From ChocPot-Mid sp043804925 (lineage in GTDB: Bacteria > Bacteroidota > Ignavibacteria > Kapaibacteriales > UBA2268), in contig JAZDIP010000023.1 in assembly GCA_043804925.1 (NCBI GenBank), positions 88,447 through 152,446 of the forward strand: 64,000 nucleotides of DNA, in the 5' to 3' direction. The notes beneath the pieces were generated by a model. That model had not been told where the DNA came from and did no database searches. It saw nothing but the letters and a program-made list of their open reading frames with translations. The first letter of the stretch is position 1. Each line of letters opens with the position of its first letter. The translations under genes and the position numbers were made by a program. Positions 56,548-63,956 of this stretch are shown piece by piece.

Positions 56548-58200
56548 ATGAAGAATATTATTTTACTTATTATTATTCTTTACTCAGGGCATCAATTAAA
56601 AGCTGAAGAGTTTTTTGATTTTTTTAGCACAGAATATACCAGGGGGTTTCTTTTCGACAGTAAAAATAATCCAATAATTTATTCCTGTGGAATTAAACAG
56701 ACTACCGATAATGGCAAAACCTGGATTGAAATTCTCCCTTGCAACGTTTATACATCAGATAGTACAATCTTCCGTTTAGTAGATAATGTCATGTTTGTGA
56801 ACGATTCGATTATTTTATGTAATTATTATTTGCAATATGATGTAATTAATGCTAATTCCTTACTTTTAAAAGATAGTCTTTATGGTTCTGGAATTTTAAA
56901 GACAAGTAATGCTGGAAAGAACTGGTATCAGGTAAATTCTACATCTGGATGTACTTTTGCATTAGATAGCAATGATACTATTTTGGCAGGTGCAGATAGC
57001 TGTTTATTAATAAGCACTGACTACGGTGATACTTGGATTAATAATGACAATTCATTAAAGGAATTATATCCTAACTTTAAAATAAAACGAATAGTTGTAA
57101 GTTCTTTAAATGCCGTTTATGTTTATGCGATTGCGGGTGAGAATGATGATTATTATATCTTAAAATCTGAAGATAATTGTGGTACTTGGGATGAGATATA
57201 TTTTATTGAAAATGGAGGTCAATGGCAGGAAAGGATTTTTGATTTAGCTGTTGATTATAATAACAATATTTACATTTTAACTTCCTACTCCGGAATCAAA
57301 ATAAGCACGGATAAAGGTGTAAACTGGGATAGCTTTACAAGTGATTTTGATGACGAAAATATTTCAAAAACGGATTGTTGGGCTCTTGTTTTTACAAAAA
57401 AGAATATACCAATTGCTTTTTTAGACAGAGATATCTATTCCCGAATAAATGGCAGATGGAAATTACTTCGAATGCCTTTGCAGATTGGACACCAAAAAAT
57501 AGGAGTTGATAATGGAGATTGCATTTTCATAAAAGAATTAATAAAATATGATTTTTATAAAAGCAAAACAGCAATAAATGAAAATCTGAAGAAGCTTGAC
57601 CTTTATTTTACTGATGGGCAGAAGTTTTTGTATAACTATAACAAAAAGGTACATAGAGGCGATACGGTAAAATTAAAATTATCTTTAAAAGGAATATTTG
57701 ACGAACATATTGATGATGCAAAATTATCTGTAAGTATAGGTAGTTCCTCCGAAACTTTTTCTAATGTGTTTGATGATAAAGATACTTTTGAATACGAGAT
57801 TGTTATTTCAGATACTTGTAATAAGAATATATCTGTAGTTTTTCAGGCTTTTAAAGATGGATATTTTGACAGTGAAAAAGCTATCGCATTTATTGAAATT
57901 GACACATTAACTTCAATGTTTGAGGATTACGAAAAAGTAAATGCTGAATTTAATATTCAAATTGCTCCAAATCCAGCAGAGGATTTTATTAAAATATATT
58001 GTTCAAGTAATAATTCAGCCATATTGAAAATAAGAATATTTGATATTTTAGGAAACTCCGTTTTGGAAAGTAACGACAATATACTTGCCGGGGAATATTC
58101 CAAAGATATAGATATTTCCGGTTTGCCGCCGGGTGTTTATTTCGCAACAATTAGAACCAACGGACTACTGCAAACCAAGCATTTTGTTATTGTGAGATAA
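56548..58200 (+). CDS. T9SS protein with Asp-box repeats
   Basis: 550 aa. Signal peptide MKNIILLIIILYSGHQLKAEE. Residues 40-330 hold sortilin/BNR blades with Asp-boxes (KQTTDNGKTWIEI, LKTSNAGKNWYQV, LISTDYGDTWINN, KISTDKGVNWDSF). A beta-sandwich domain follows (about 360-450). The T9SS sorting domain ends the protein (IAPNPAEDFIKIYCSS...LPPGVYFATIRTNG...KHFVIVR). It lies between a truncated copy and the full copy of the SDR gene and points toward the SDR gene's 3' end. It looks like an inserted accessory cargo gene. Confidence 0.82.
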   Translation: MKNIILLIIILYSGHQLKAEEFFDFFSTEYTRGFLFDSKNNPIIYSCGIKQTTDNGKTWIEILPCNVYTSDSTIFRLVDNVMFVNDSIILCNYYLQYDVINANSLLLKDSLYGSGILKTSNAGKNWYQVNSTSGCTFALDSNDTILAGADSCLLISTDYGDTWINNDNSLKELYPNFKIKRIVVSSLNAVYVYAIAGENDDYYILKSEDNCGTWDEIYFIENGGQWQERIFDLAVDYNNNIYILTSYSGIKISTDKGVNWDSFTSDFDDENISKTDCWALVFTKKNIPIAFLDRDIYSRINGRWKLLRMPLQIGHQKIGVDNGDCIFIKELIKYDFYKSKTAINENLKKLDLYFTDGQKFLYNYNKKVHRGDTVKLKLSLKGIFDEHIDDAKLSVSIGSSSETFSNVFDDKDTFEYEIVISDTCNKNISVVFQAFKDGYFDSEKAIAFIEIDTLTSMFEDYEKVNAEFNIQIAPNPAEDFIKIYCSSNNSAILKIRIFDILGNSVLESNDNILAGEYSKDIDISGLPPGVYFATIRTNGLLQTKHFVIVR

Positions 58201-58247
58201 CCTTTGAAAGTTCTATCAACCAACATATTTTAAAAAATCTTTATAAA

Positions 58248-59060
58248 CTACTCCCCCTCTTCTTCAGGGACAAAATGGACTATGTCTTCGCCGCCGTCAA
58301 CACCAATAATTTGTCCAGTTATCCAATATGACTTTTCATCAGAAAGCAAAGCAATGACATTAGCAATATCTGTTGGCTGTGTGTTTCTCTTGTATGGATT
58401 AATCTGTTTTGCAAAATGAAGCATCTCCCTGAATCCCGGAATTACATTTCCTGCAGGAGTATCCGTTGTTCCCGGCATTAAAGCATTAACAGTGATTTTG
58501 TAGGGAGCAAGCTCAACTGCTAATTGCCTGACATAAGCTTCCAAAGCACATTTCGCAACTGAAATACCCCCGTAATTTTTCATAACACCACCGGAACCGG
58601 CACTTGTCAAAGCAAATACCCTGGCATTTTCGGCGAATAAATTTGAATGGAATAAATCCTGCGACCAGTAAAGCAAGCTGTTAGCCATTACATTTAATGT
58701 CATATCCATTTTCTTTCTTGTAAGCTGTTTTGCAGGGTCTTCGTGTATCAGCGGACCTAATGCACCAAAAGCCAAAGAATGAATAAGGACGCTTATCTTC
58801 TTATTATCTAATTCTTCCAGTTCATTTTGAATATCGTTGATAATCTCTATTCTGTTTATCTCATCAGCCGCATTCGAATTGTAAAACTTAACGAAAACAC
58901 CTTTTGATTTTATTTCATCTGAAATCTCTTCCGCTTTTTCTTTATTTTTGCCAAAATCGAGATGTACACCAAATATATTGTATCCTTCATCAGCCAATTT
59001 TAAAGAAGTCGCCCTTCCAAAACCGCTCGAACATCCAAGTATTATTGCATTTTTCATCAT
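58248..59060 (-). CDS. SDR oxidoreductase, FabL-like enoyl-ACP reductase
   Basis: 270 aa. NAD(P)-binding GCSSGFGRA near the N-terminus. HSLAFGALGPL takes the place of the NNAG-type strand. The catalytic Tyr-x6-Lys pair (YGGISVAK) is the spacing of enoyl-ACP reductases FabI/FabL rather than the Tyr-x3-Lys of classical SDRs. It probably reduces enoyl-ACP in fatty-acid synthesis, but a related ketoreductase role cannot be excluded. The C-terminus is acidic (VPEEEGE). A partial copy of its 3' end lies at 56262-56373. Confidence 0.8.
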   Translation of the reverse strand: MMKNAIILGCSSGFGRATSLKLADEGYNIFGVHLDFGKNKEKAEEISDEIKSKGVFVKFYNSNAADEINRIEIINDIQNELEELDNKKISVLIHSLAFGALGPLIHEDPAKQLTRKKMDMTLNVMANSLLYWSQDLFHSNLFAENARVFALTSAGSGGVMKNYGGISVAKCALEAYVRQLAVELAPYKITVNALMPGTTDTPAGNVIPGFREMLHFAKQINPYKRNTQPTDIANVIALLSDEKSYWITGQIIGVDGGEDIVHFVPEEEGE

Positions 59061-59372
59061 TCAGTACTTTCAAAATTCAAAAAATTATCTCTATATTGCT
59101 ATAGCGTAATATAGAGACGAAATATTTATTTAATATTGCCTATGAATCCGGGTATTATGCTATCGAATGAAGGACAATCCTGTCGCCTTCGGTGTCCAAA
59201 ACGACTGCATAATATTCGTGATCGGGTGTTATGAGTGTTTTTTGCTGAGGTACTTTTCTTCGATTTGCTTCAACTCTTGACATTTCGTTGCTGACATAGC
59301 CGGAAAATTTGGTTCTAAATTTCTTTACGAAATTACTTTTTGCTAATTTGCAATCTTTTTAATTGAACAAAT
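59061..59372. other. Divergent intergenic region with a gene-tail remnant
   Basis: 312 nt between the SDR gene (minus) and the RlmN-like gene (plus). It holds a minus-strand open frame at 59155-59283 (listed separately). No other feature seen. Confidence 0.5.
59155..59283 (-). pseudogene. Possible VOC/glyoxalase-family C-terminal remnant
   Basis: A 42-codon frame from ATG to TAA; the frame is open for 23 further codons upstream, back to a TAA. It ends HEYYAVVLDTEGDRIVLHSIA (in two parts: HEYYAVVLDTEG, DRIVLHSIA), which resembles the end of a VOC-fold protein. No upstream part of such a gene is present. The frame could be a short real gene, but its size and position suggest a remnant. Confidence 0.45.
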
Positions 59373-60311
59373 ATGAAAATAATAGCAAAAACCGGAAATC
59401 CGGACTTAGCAACAATATATATAGCAGAAACAGACGAGGGTAAATTTGTTGAATTTGTCGAATCTGTTCAACCTCCATTTTCTCGCGACAAGAAGTGGGT
59501 GCTGGTAGTATCAACATTATTCGGATGTCCTGTTTCCTGTGCTTTTTGCGACTGCGGATACTACTACAAAGGAAAGTTAAGCAAGCAGGAAATACTTGAG
59601 CAAATTGATTTAATGGTTGTAAACAGATTTCCCGACAGAAAGATTCCGGTAGAAAAATTCAAAGTACAGTTTGCCAGGATGGGAGAACCATCATTTAATA
59701 ATAATGTGCTTGAAATTTTGAAATCATTCAATGCTCATTTCGATGCACCCGGCTTTATTCCTTCTCTTTCAACAATCGCTCCGGCAAGTAATGAAGACTT
59801 TTTTGAAGAACTGATTATTATAAAAAAGAATAAATACAGGAAAAATTTCCAGCTCCAATTTTCCATTCATTCTACCAATACGGAGCAAAGAGATAAAATA
59901 ATACCTGTTAAAAAATGGAGCTTTACAAGAATTGCTGATTATTCGGAAGACTTTTTTGATGTCGGCGGAAAAAAAATCTCGTTGAATTTTGTCTTGGCAA
60001 AAGATTACGAAATCAATATCAATGTTTTAAAGCAATATTTCGACCCTGAAATATTTCTGATAAAAGTAACTCCTGTTAATCCAACTTATAAAGCCAGGGA
60101 AAACGGTATTGAATCAATCATTATTCCTGAAAATGAAAATTACAAAGTTGTCGAAGAATTAAGAAATAACGGATTTGAAACGATATTAAGCATAGGAGAG
60201 TGGGAAGAAAACAAGATAGGAAGTAATTGCGGGCAGTATCTGCTCAATCACTTGAAAGCAGAAAACAAAATTTCCGGAGGATATTCTTATCCAATAGAAA
60301 ATATTGTTTAA
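59373..60311 (+). CDS. Divergent RlmN/Cfr-like radical SAM protein
   Basis: 312 aa. Shares RlmN order: cluster motif C52-x3-C56-x2-C59 (FGCPVSCAFCDCG), FARMGEPSFNNNVLEIL (RlmN has MGMGEP), FSIHSTNTEQRDKIIPV and the C-terminal SNCGQYL with C286 at the methyl-carrier position. The second catalytic Cys of RlmN, seven residues before the first cluster Cys, is V45 here. The N-terminal RNA-binding helical domain is also much shorter (about 40 residues before the core). It is therefore related to, but probably mechanistically different from, the A2503 rRNA/tRNA methyltransferases. It is followed by mtgA with a 124-nt gap. Confidence 0.8.
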   Translation: MKIIAKTGNPDLATIYIAETDEGKFVEFVESVQPPFSRDKKWVLVVSTLFGCPVSCAFCDCGYYYKGKLSKQEILEQIDLMVVNRFPDRKIPVEKFKVQFARMGEPSFNNNVLEILKSFNAHFDAPGFIPSLSTIAPASNEDFFEELIIIKKNKYRKNFQLQFSIHSTNTEQRDKIIPVKKWSFTRIADYSEDFFDVGGKKISLNFVLAKDYEININVLKQYFDPEIFLIKVTPVNPTYKARENGIESIIIPENENYKVVEELRNNGFETILSIGEWEENKIGSNCGQYLLNHLKAENKISGGYSYPIENIV

Positions 60312-60360
60312 TTAGTTTGTGAGTTGATATATTTTCCAAATTCTTAAATCTTGAACTGTT

Positions 60361-60381
60361 ATCCTGAGCTTGTCGAAGGAT
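60361..60381. repeat. Dispersed palindromic repeat
   Basis: ATCCTGAGCTTGTCGAAGGAT, a known type of dispersed palindrome of this bacterial group, between the RlmN-like gene and mtgA. Confidence 0.6.
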
Positions 60382-60435
60382 GTTCAAGAGTTAAACAAGT
60401 TTTTTTGAGTTAAAGAAATATTAAAGTATTGCGAT

Positions 60436-61128
60436 ATGATTGGAAGATTATATAAAATAGTAAAAAGATTAGCGTTGTCTTTTTTCATGCTGACCATCAC
60501 TTCGGTCTTCATAATGAAAGTATTGCCCATTCCGGTTACACCTGTTATGATTGGGAGAGTATTTGAAGGGCTTATTGATGGAAAATTTGTCGGGATACAT
60601 AAAAGTTGGAGAAGTTACGAGGATATTTCTCCATGGGCTTTTCGGGCTTTTATTTCAGGCGAAGACGGCAGGTTTATGCGTCATCACGGCATTGACTGGA
60701 GAGCAGTCAAAGTTGCACAAAGATATAACGAAATTTACAAAGGGAGAAAGAAAAGAGGGGCAAGCACCGTAACCATGCAGACTGCAAAAAATGCTTTTTT
60801 GTGCCACAGCAGAAACTATTTACGAAAAGCACTCGAAGTTTATTTTGTTTTTTTAATCGAACCGGTTTGGGGCAAAAAGAGAATACTCGAAGTCTATGCA
60901 AATATCGTAGAGTTTGGCGAAGGAATATACGGAGTGGAAGCCGCATCACAGGAATTTTTTAATAAATCTGCCGACAAGCTGACAAAGCGGCAAGCGGCAT
61001 TATTGGCGGCAGTACTCCCAAATCCGCACCGATGGTCACCTGCCAAACCCACGAGTTATTTATTAGGAAGAGTTGCATTTATAAGAGGCAGAATGGGCGG
61101 AATTGCTATACCAAAACCTGAAGAATAA
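60436..61128 (+). CDS. mtgA: Monofunctional peptidoglycan glycosyltransferase
   Basis: 230 aa. One N-terminal membrane helix (about 12-30) and a single GT51 domain. Catalytic E76 is in FISGEDGRFMRHHG. Also present are GASTVTMQTAKNAFL, RKALEVYFVFLIE and LEVYANIVEFGEGIYGVEAASQEFF. It elongates glycan strands from lipid II and has no transpeptidase domain. Complements the bifunctional PBP at 22703. Followed by a terminator whose sequence is partly duplicated 1.2 kb downstream. Confidence 0.92.
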   Translation: MIGRLYKIVKRLALSFFMLTITSVFIMKVLPIPVTPVMIGRVFEGLIDGKFVGIHKSWRSYEDISPWAFRAFISGEDGRFMRHHGIDWRAVKVAQRYNEIYKGRKKRGASTVTMQTAKNAFLCHSRNYLRKALEVYFVFLIEPVWGKKRILEVYANIVEFGEGIYGVEAASQEFFNKSADKLTKRQAALLAAVLPNPHRWSPAKPTSYLLGRVAFIRGRMGGIAIPKPEE

Positions 61129-61160
61129 AAACCGGAAGAAAAGAATTCCTCCGGCTTTTC
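61127..61160 (+). terminator. Terminator of mtgA
   Basis: Hairpin CCGGA...TCCGG with flanking A and T runs directly after the mtgA stop. Confidence 0.7.
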
Positions 61161-61190
61161 AAATCTTTAACTTTCTTCAATCCCTTCTTC
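61131..61190. repeat. Direct repeat A (copy 1 of about 60 bp)
   Basis: CCTCCGGCTTTTCAAATC ... CAATCCCTTCTTC; the second copy is at 62311-62371. Both are followed by heptamer arrays. Confidence 0.8.
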
Positions 61191-61439
61191 TGTCTTCAGT
61201 CTTCAACTTAAAATTTAAAATCAATTTAAAACTTAAAATTTAGAATTTAGAACTTAAAACTTAAAATTAAACACTCCTGTCTGCTGTCTGCTGTCCTCAA
61301 CTTAAAATTTAGAATTTAGAATTTAAAACTTAAAACTCCTGTCTGCTGTCCTCAACTTAGAATTTAGAACTTAAAACTTAAAATTAAACACTCCTGTCTG
61401 CTGTCCTCAACTTAAAATTTAGAACTTAAAATTTAAAAC
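61191..61439. repeat. Compound heptamer array with interleaved spacer
   Basis: Runs of 7-bp units ACTTAAA, ATTTAGA and ATTTAAA are interrupted three times by a 20- to 27-bp block containing CTGTCTGCTGTCCTCA, itself partly built of GTCTGCT heptamers. It starts with two GTCTTCA units and fills the gap between the convergent mtgA stop and a T9SS-tail fragment. Confidence 0.9.
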
Positions 61440-61529
61440 TTAACGAAGAATGAGGAACTTCTCCGTCTGCACTTGCCCGCCGGCTCTTATTGTTGCGAAA
61501 TAAATACCGGAGCCGTAGCCCCGGCATTT
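61440..61529 (-). pseudogene. T9SS sorting-domain tail fragment
   Basis: An open frame to the stop at 61440-61442 reads ...GYGSGIYFATIRAGG and then QVQTEKFLILR. This is the last strand pair of a T9SS type A sorting domain and closely resembles the end of the protein encoded at 56548 (GVYFATIRTNG ... FVIVR). The rest of such a gene is missing. Confidence 0.85.
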
Positions 61530-61542
61530 GATAAGAAATATG

Positions 61543-61983
61543 TTAATTATCACTAACTTTTTGGCATGAAAGCGGTATAATTACCGGATAAAACGGACCA
61601 ATTGTTTTGCAGAAAGGAATTTCATTAGAATCAATATTTTTATATGGCTTCCTAAACGTAATTTTTATTATCTGGTCTTTTATTTTTAAACTGTCAGGAA
61701 AATCCTTTACAATAAATACACCAAAAGCTATTCTTGATAGGGAATATTCATAATCAACTTTATTAGTATCTTTGTCATAAAAGATAGAATGTATTCCTGA
61801 AGTATCACCTATAAAATTAACTACAGGTAATTTACAATTGCCATCTGCAGTGTTTATAACAACTGCAGTGAAATATTTCTCCTGAATTGTCGGATTATTA
61901 CCTTCTGATTTTGTTGTTTCTTCTTGATTACAACTAGCAATTAACAATAAAGACAAAGCTATAATTAAATAATAAAATTTCAT
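61543..61983 (-). CDS. Small lipoprotein of unknown function
   Basis: 146 aa. Signal peptide with lipobox IASC (C18). The mature part contains two C-x-K/x pairs (NCKLPVVNF, FCKTIGPFYP, SCQKVSDN) and beta strands. No recognised domain. It lies between the two copies of a 60-bp direct repeat, with a T9SS-tail fragment immediately 3', and so belongs to an apparently inserted segment. Confidence 0.6.
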   Translation of the reverse strand: MKFYYLIIALSLLLIASCNQEETTKSEGNNPTIQEKYFTAVVINTADGNCKLPVVNFIGDTSGIHSIFYDKDTNKVDYEYSLSRIAFGVFIVKDFPDSLKIKDQIIKITFRKPYKNIDSNEIPFCKTIGPFYPVIIPLSCQKVSDN

Positions 61984-62310
61984 TTTATTTTCCTCAAAGT
62001 AAATTTTAAAATTGACAATTAATAAAAAAACCTAAAGAACGGAACATGCCTCATAATGAAAAGCAAAAAGCCAACACGATTTACTACGAACACAGCATTA
62101 ATACTATGTTCTTTTTATATTGCTCTCCGGCAATATAAACCTATTTACTTCATAGTTTTAGGAGTTTGTAACTACTCCTTATTCATATATACGAAATATT
62201 TTACAAATCTCAAAAAATAATATTTTCAAAATTTGCACAGTTTCTATTTATATAACACATGAGAACCGAAAATGTTACACTTTTTTTTCAAAAAAGTGAA
62301 AATAAATGAA
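61984..62310. other. Intergenic region with two hairpins
   Basis: Contains hairpins ATATTGC-TCTCCG-GCAATAT (about 62128-62148) and AGGAGT-TTGTAACT-ACTCCT (about 62160-62180). These might belong to a small RNA or a leader of the lipoprotein gene. No known RNA family recognised. Confidence 0.4.
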
Positions 62311-62371
62311 AAAAAAGGAAGAATCAATCCTCCGGCTTTACAAATCTTTAATTTTCTTCAATCCCTTCTTC
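62311..62371. repeat. Direct repeat A (copy 2 of about 60 bp)
   Basis: Aligns with 61131-61190. Identical apart from a few bases over CCTCCGGCTTT.CAAATCTTTAA.TTTCTTCAATCCCTTCTTC; the terminator hairpin is decayed in this copy. Confidence 0.8.
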
Positions 62372-62381
62372 CAATATTGAC

Positions 62382-62472
62382 TGACGACTGACGACTGACG
62401 ACTGACGACTGACGACTGACGACTACCGACTACCGACTGACGACTACCGACTATCGTCTGCCGACTAACGAC
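62382..62472. repeat. Heptamer array TGACGAC/TACCGAC, 13 units
   Basis: Thirteen consecutive 7-bp units: six TGACGAC, then TACCGAC and variants becoming progressively more divergent toward the HAD gene, whose stop lies 8 bp away. Confidence 0.95.
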
Positions 62473-62480
62473 TATACTAT

Positions 62481-63200
62481 TTACTCAACTTCAAAAGCTT
62501 TCTTTCTTAGTAGTCGTGCCTGATTTCTGATTTTATATTTTTTATTTATAATAACATCCGATAAAATTCTTTGAACATCGAAAAAGTTAGAAAAAGGATA
62601 GTGCGGTATCTTGTTTTCGTTGCAGTAAGCGGCTAATCTGTCTTTTGCTAATATTATATCAGCGTGCTCAGCGGCACAGTAATCCGAAAAGCCATCCCCG
62701 ATGAATACAATCACACCATCTTCAGGGACGACTGATAGAATCGAATTTCTCTTGCACGAAGCACAAAGACATTTGCATGATTCACTTGCAAAAGGAAAAT
62801 TCGGAATAGCTCTATCATTTTCAAATGTCATATTGTTACAAAATACAGGTATCCAATTTGTAGCGGTACTTTCTAAAATGGGATTGATGTAAACATCAAA
62901 ACCATCACTTATAATGTAAAACGGAATATTGTTATCTTTACAATATTCCGTGAATTTTTTAAAATTCGGGTCAACTTCAAATGTCAATGCAAAATTCTTA
63001 ATCGTTTCTTCTGTAACATCACTTTGTAATTCCGAACAAACGAATTCCCAATACTGAAGTATATTTATTTCTCCGGATAATAATTGAGAAATGTACGGTT
63101 CAAATTTTCCGAAAACCTTGAAAATTTCGTCCCCGATATCTTTTTTTGTAATAGTACCGTCAAAATCCGAAAAAATATATAGAGCCAAATCTTTCTTCAT
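62481..63200 (-). CDS. HAD-family phosphatase, MtnX-like
   Basis: 239 aa. HAD motif I SDFDGTIT (D12, D14), motif II-like YIISDGF and motif IV IGDGFSDYCAAEHAD. A Cys-rich segment (CKCLCASCKR, about residues 140-150) occurs in the MtnX / phosphoserine-phosphatase-like branch. It probably dephosphorylates a small phosphoester, such as an intermediate of methionine salvage; no other salvage gene is in view. It is 6 nt downstream of the methyltransferase gene on the same strand, so the two are almost certainly co-transcribed. Confidence 0.8.
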   Translation of the reverse strand: MKKDLALYIFSDFDGTITKKDIGDEIFKVFGKFEPYISQLLSGEINILQYWEFVCSELQSDVTEETIKNFALTFEVDPNFKKFTEYCKDNNIPFYIISDGFDVYINPILESTATNWIPVFCNNMTFENDRAIPNFPFASESCKCLCASCKRNSILSVVPEDGVIVFIGDGFSDYCAAEHADIILAKDRLAAYCNENKIPHYPFSNFFDVQRILSDVIINKKYKIRNQARLLRKKAFEVE

Positions 63201-63206
63201 CAGGTC

Positions 63207-63956
63207 CTATTGGGTTCTCAAAAGCCATGTGATACAATTTAAATCTTTCTCCATTAATTGTGATTTACGTTTTTGATAGTCTAAAAATGATGTGAAAAGT
63301 TCTTCCTTTTCCGGCTCTTTTTCAGATAATTCGGCAACTCTGCGGGCTATACAGATATTATTAAATTCGTTTTGTCTCGAGATGTGTTGATTGTTCCAAT
63401 AGATATAACCAAGTATTGTAAAATTTGAAACAATCATTTGTTCCTTAACATTCTTATATATGTCAATTCCCGGAATGGCGGCGGCTTTTGTACCATCGTT
63501 CAATACTTCTGTATCCAACAAAATATAGCCCTTGTTTCCTTTTAACACTTCCTTAATCTTACCAAGTGAATCCGATACACTTCCAAAAAGCTTTGAATTA
63601 TATTCAAAAATTATAATGTTGAAGTCTTTATAAGCCGACAGATTTTTTACAAAGTCATCAACAACAAAATTCAAATGCTCGCAATTATTAAGACGCTTCC
63701 TAAAATTTGCATCTTCAATAAATTCCGGGAAAATATCAATACCCGTTCCTTCAAATTTAAATTTCATTGCCAATTGAATTAGTTCGGCTCCTTTTCCACA
63801 GCCGAGGTCAATTATCGAAGGTTTGGTGCTTGTTAAAAGATTTTTATTGAGTAATTCGAATTTGTAAGCAGGTACATTGCCCATCTCCCACAAATCCTTT
63901 AACAGATACGGAAGATATGGACGCAACTCTTCATTTTGAATTTTTGGCGACGGCAT
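63207..63956 (-). CDS. Class I SAM-dependent methyltransferase
   Basis: 249 aa. Rossmann motif I IIDLGCGKGAELIQLA (about residues 47-62), acidic strand-2 end TGIDIFPEF and motif post-I VVDDFVKNL. The N-terminus ELRPYLPYLLKDLWEMGNVP and the C-terminal helices are specific to the group but not tied to a known substrate. Likely a small-molecule methyltransferase. Operon with the HAD phosphatase (6-nt gap), which suggests linked metabolism. Upstream DNA continues to the window edge with no feature. Confidence 0.82.
   Translation of the reverse strand: MPSPKIQNEELRPYLPYLLKDLWEMGNVPAYKFELLNKNLLTSTKPSIIDLGCGKGAELIQLAMKFKFEGTGIDIFPEFIEDANFRKRLNNCEHLNFVVDDFVKNLSAYKDFNIIIFEYNSKLFGSVSDSLGKIKEVLKGNKGYILLDTEVLNDGTKAAAIPGIDIYKNVKEQMIVSNFTILGYIYWNNQHISRQNEFNNICIARRVAELSEKEPEKEELFTSFLDYQKRKSQLMEKDLNCITWLLRTQ

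Noticed and set aside
61191..62472. CRISPR-like arrays
   Set aside because: Repeat units are 7 bp, contiguous, without unique spacers, and no cas gene is near.
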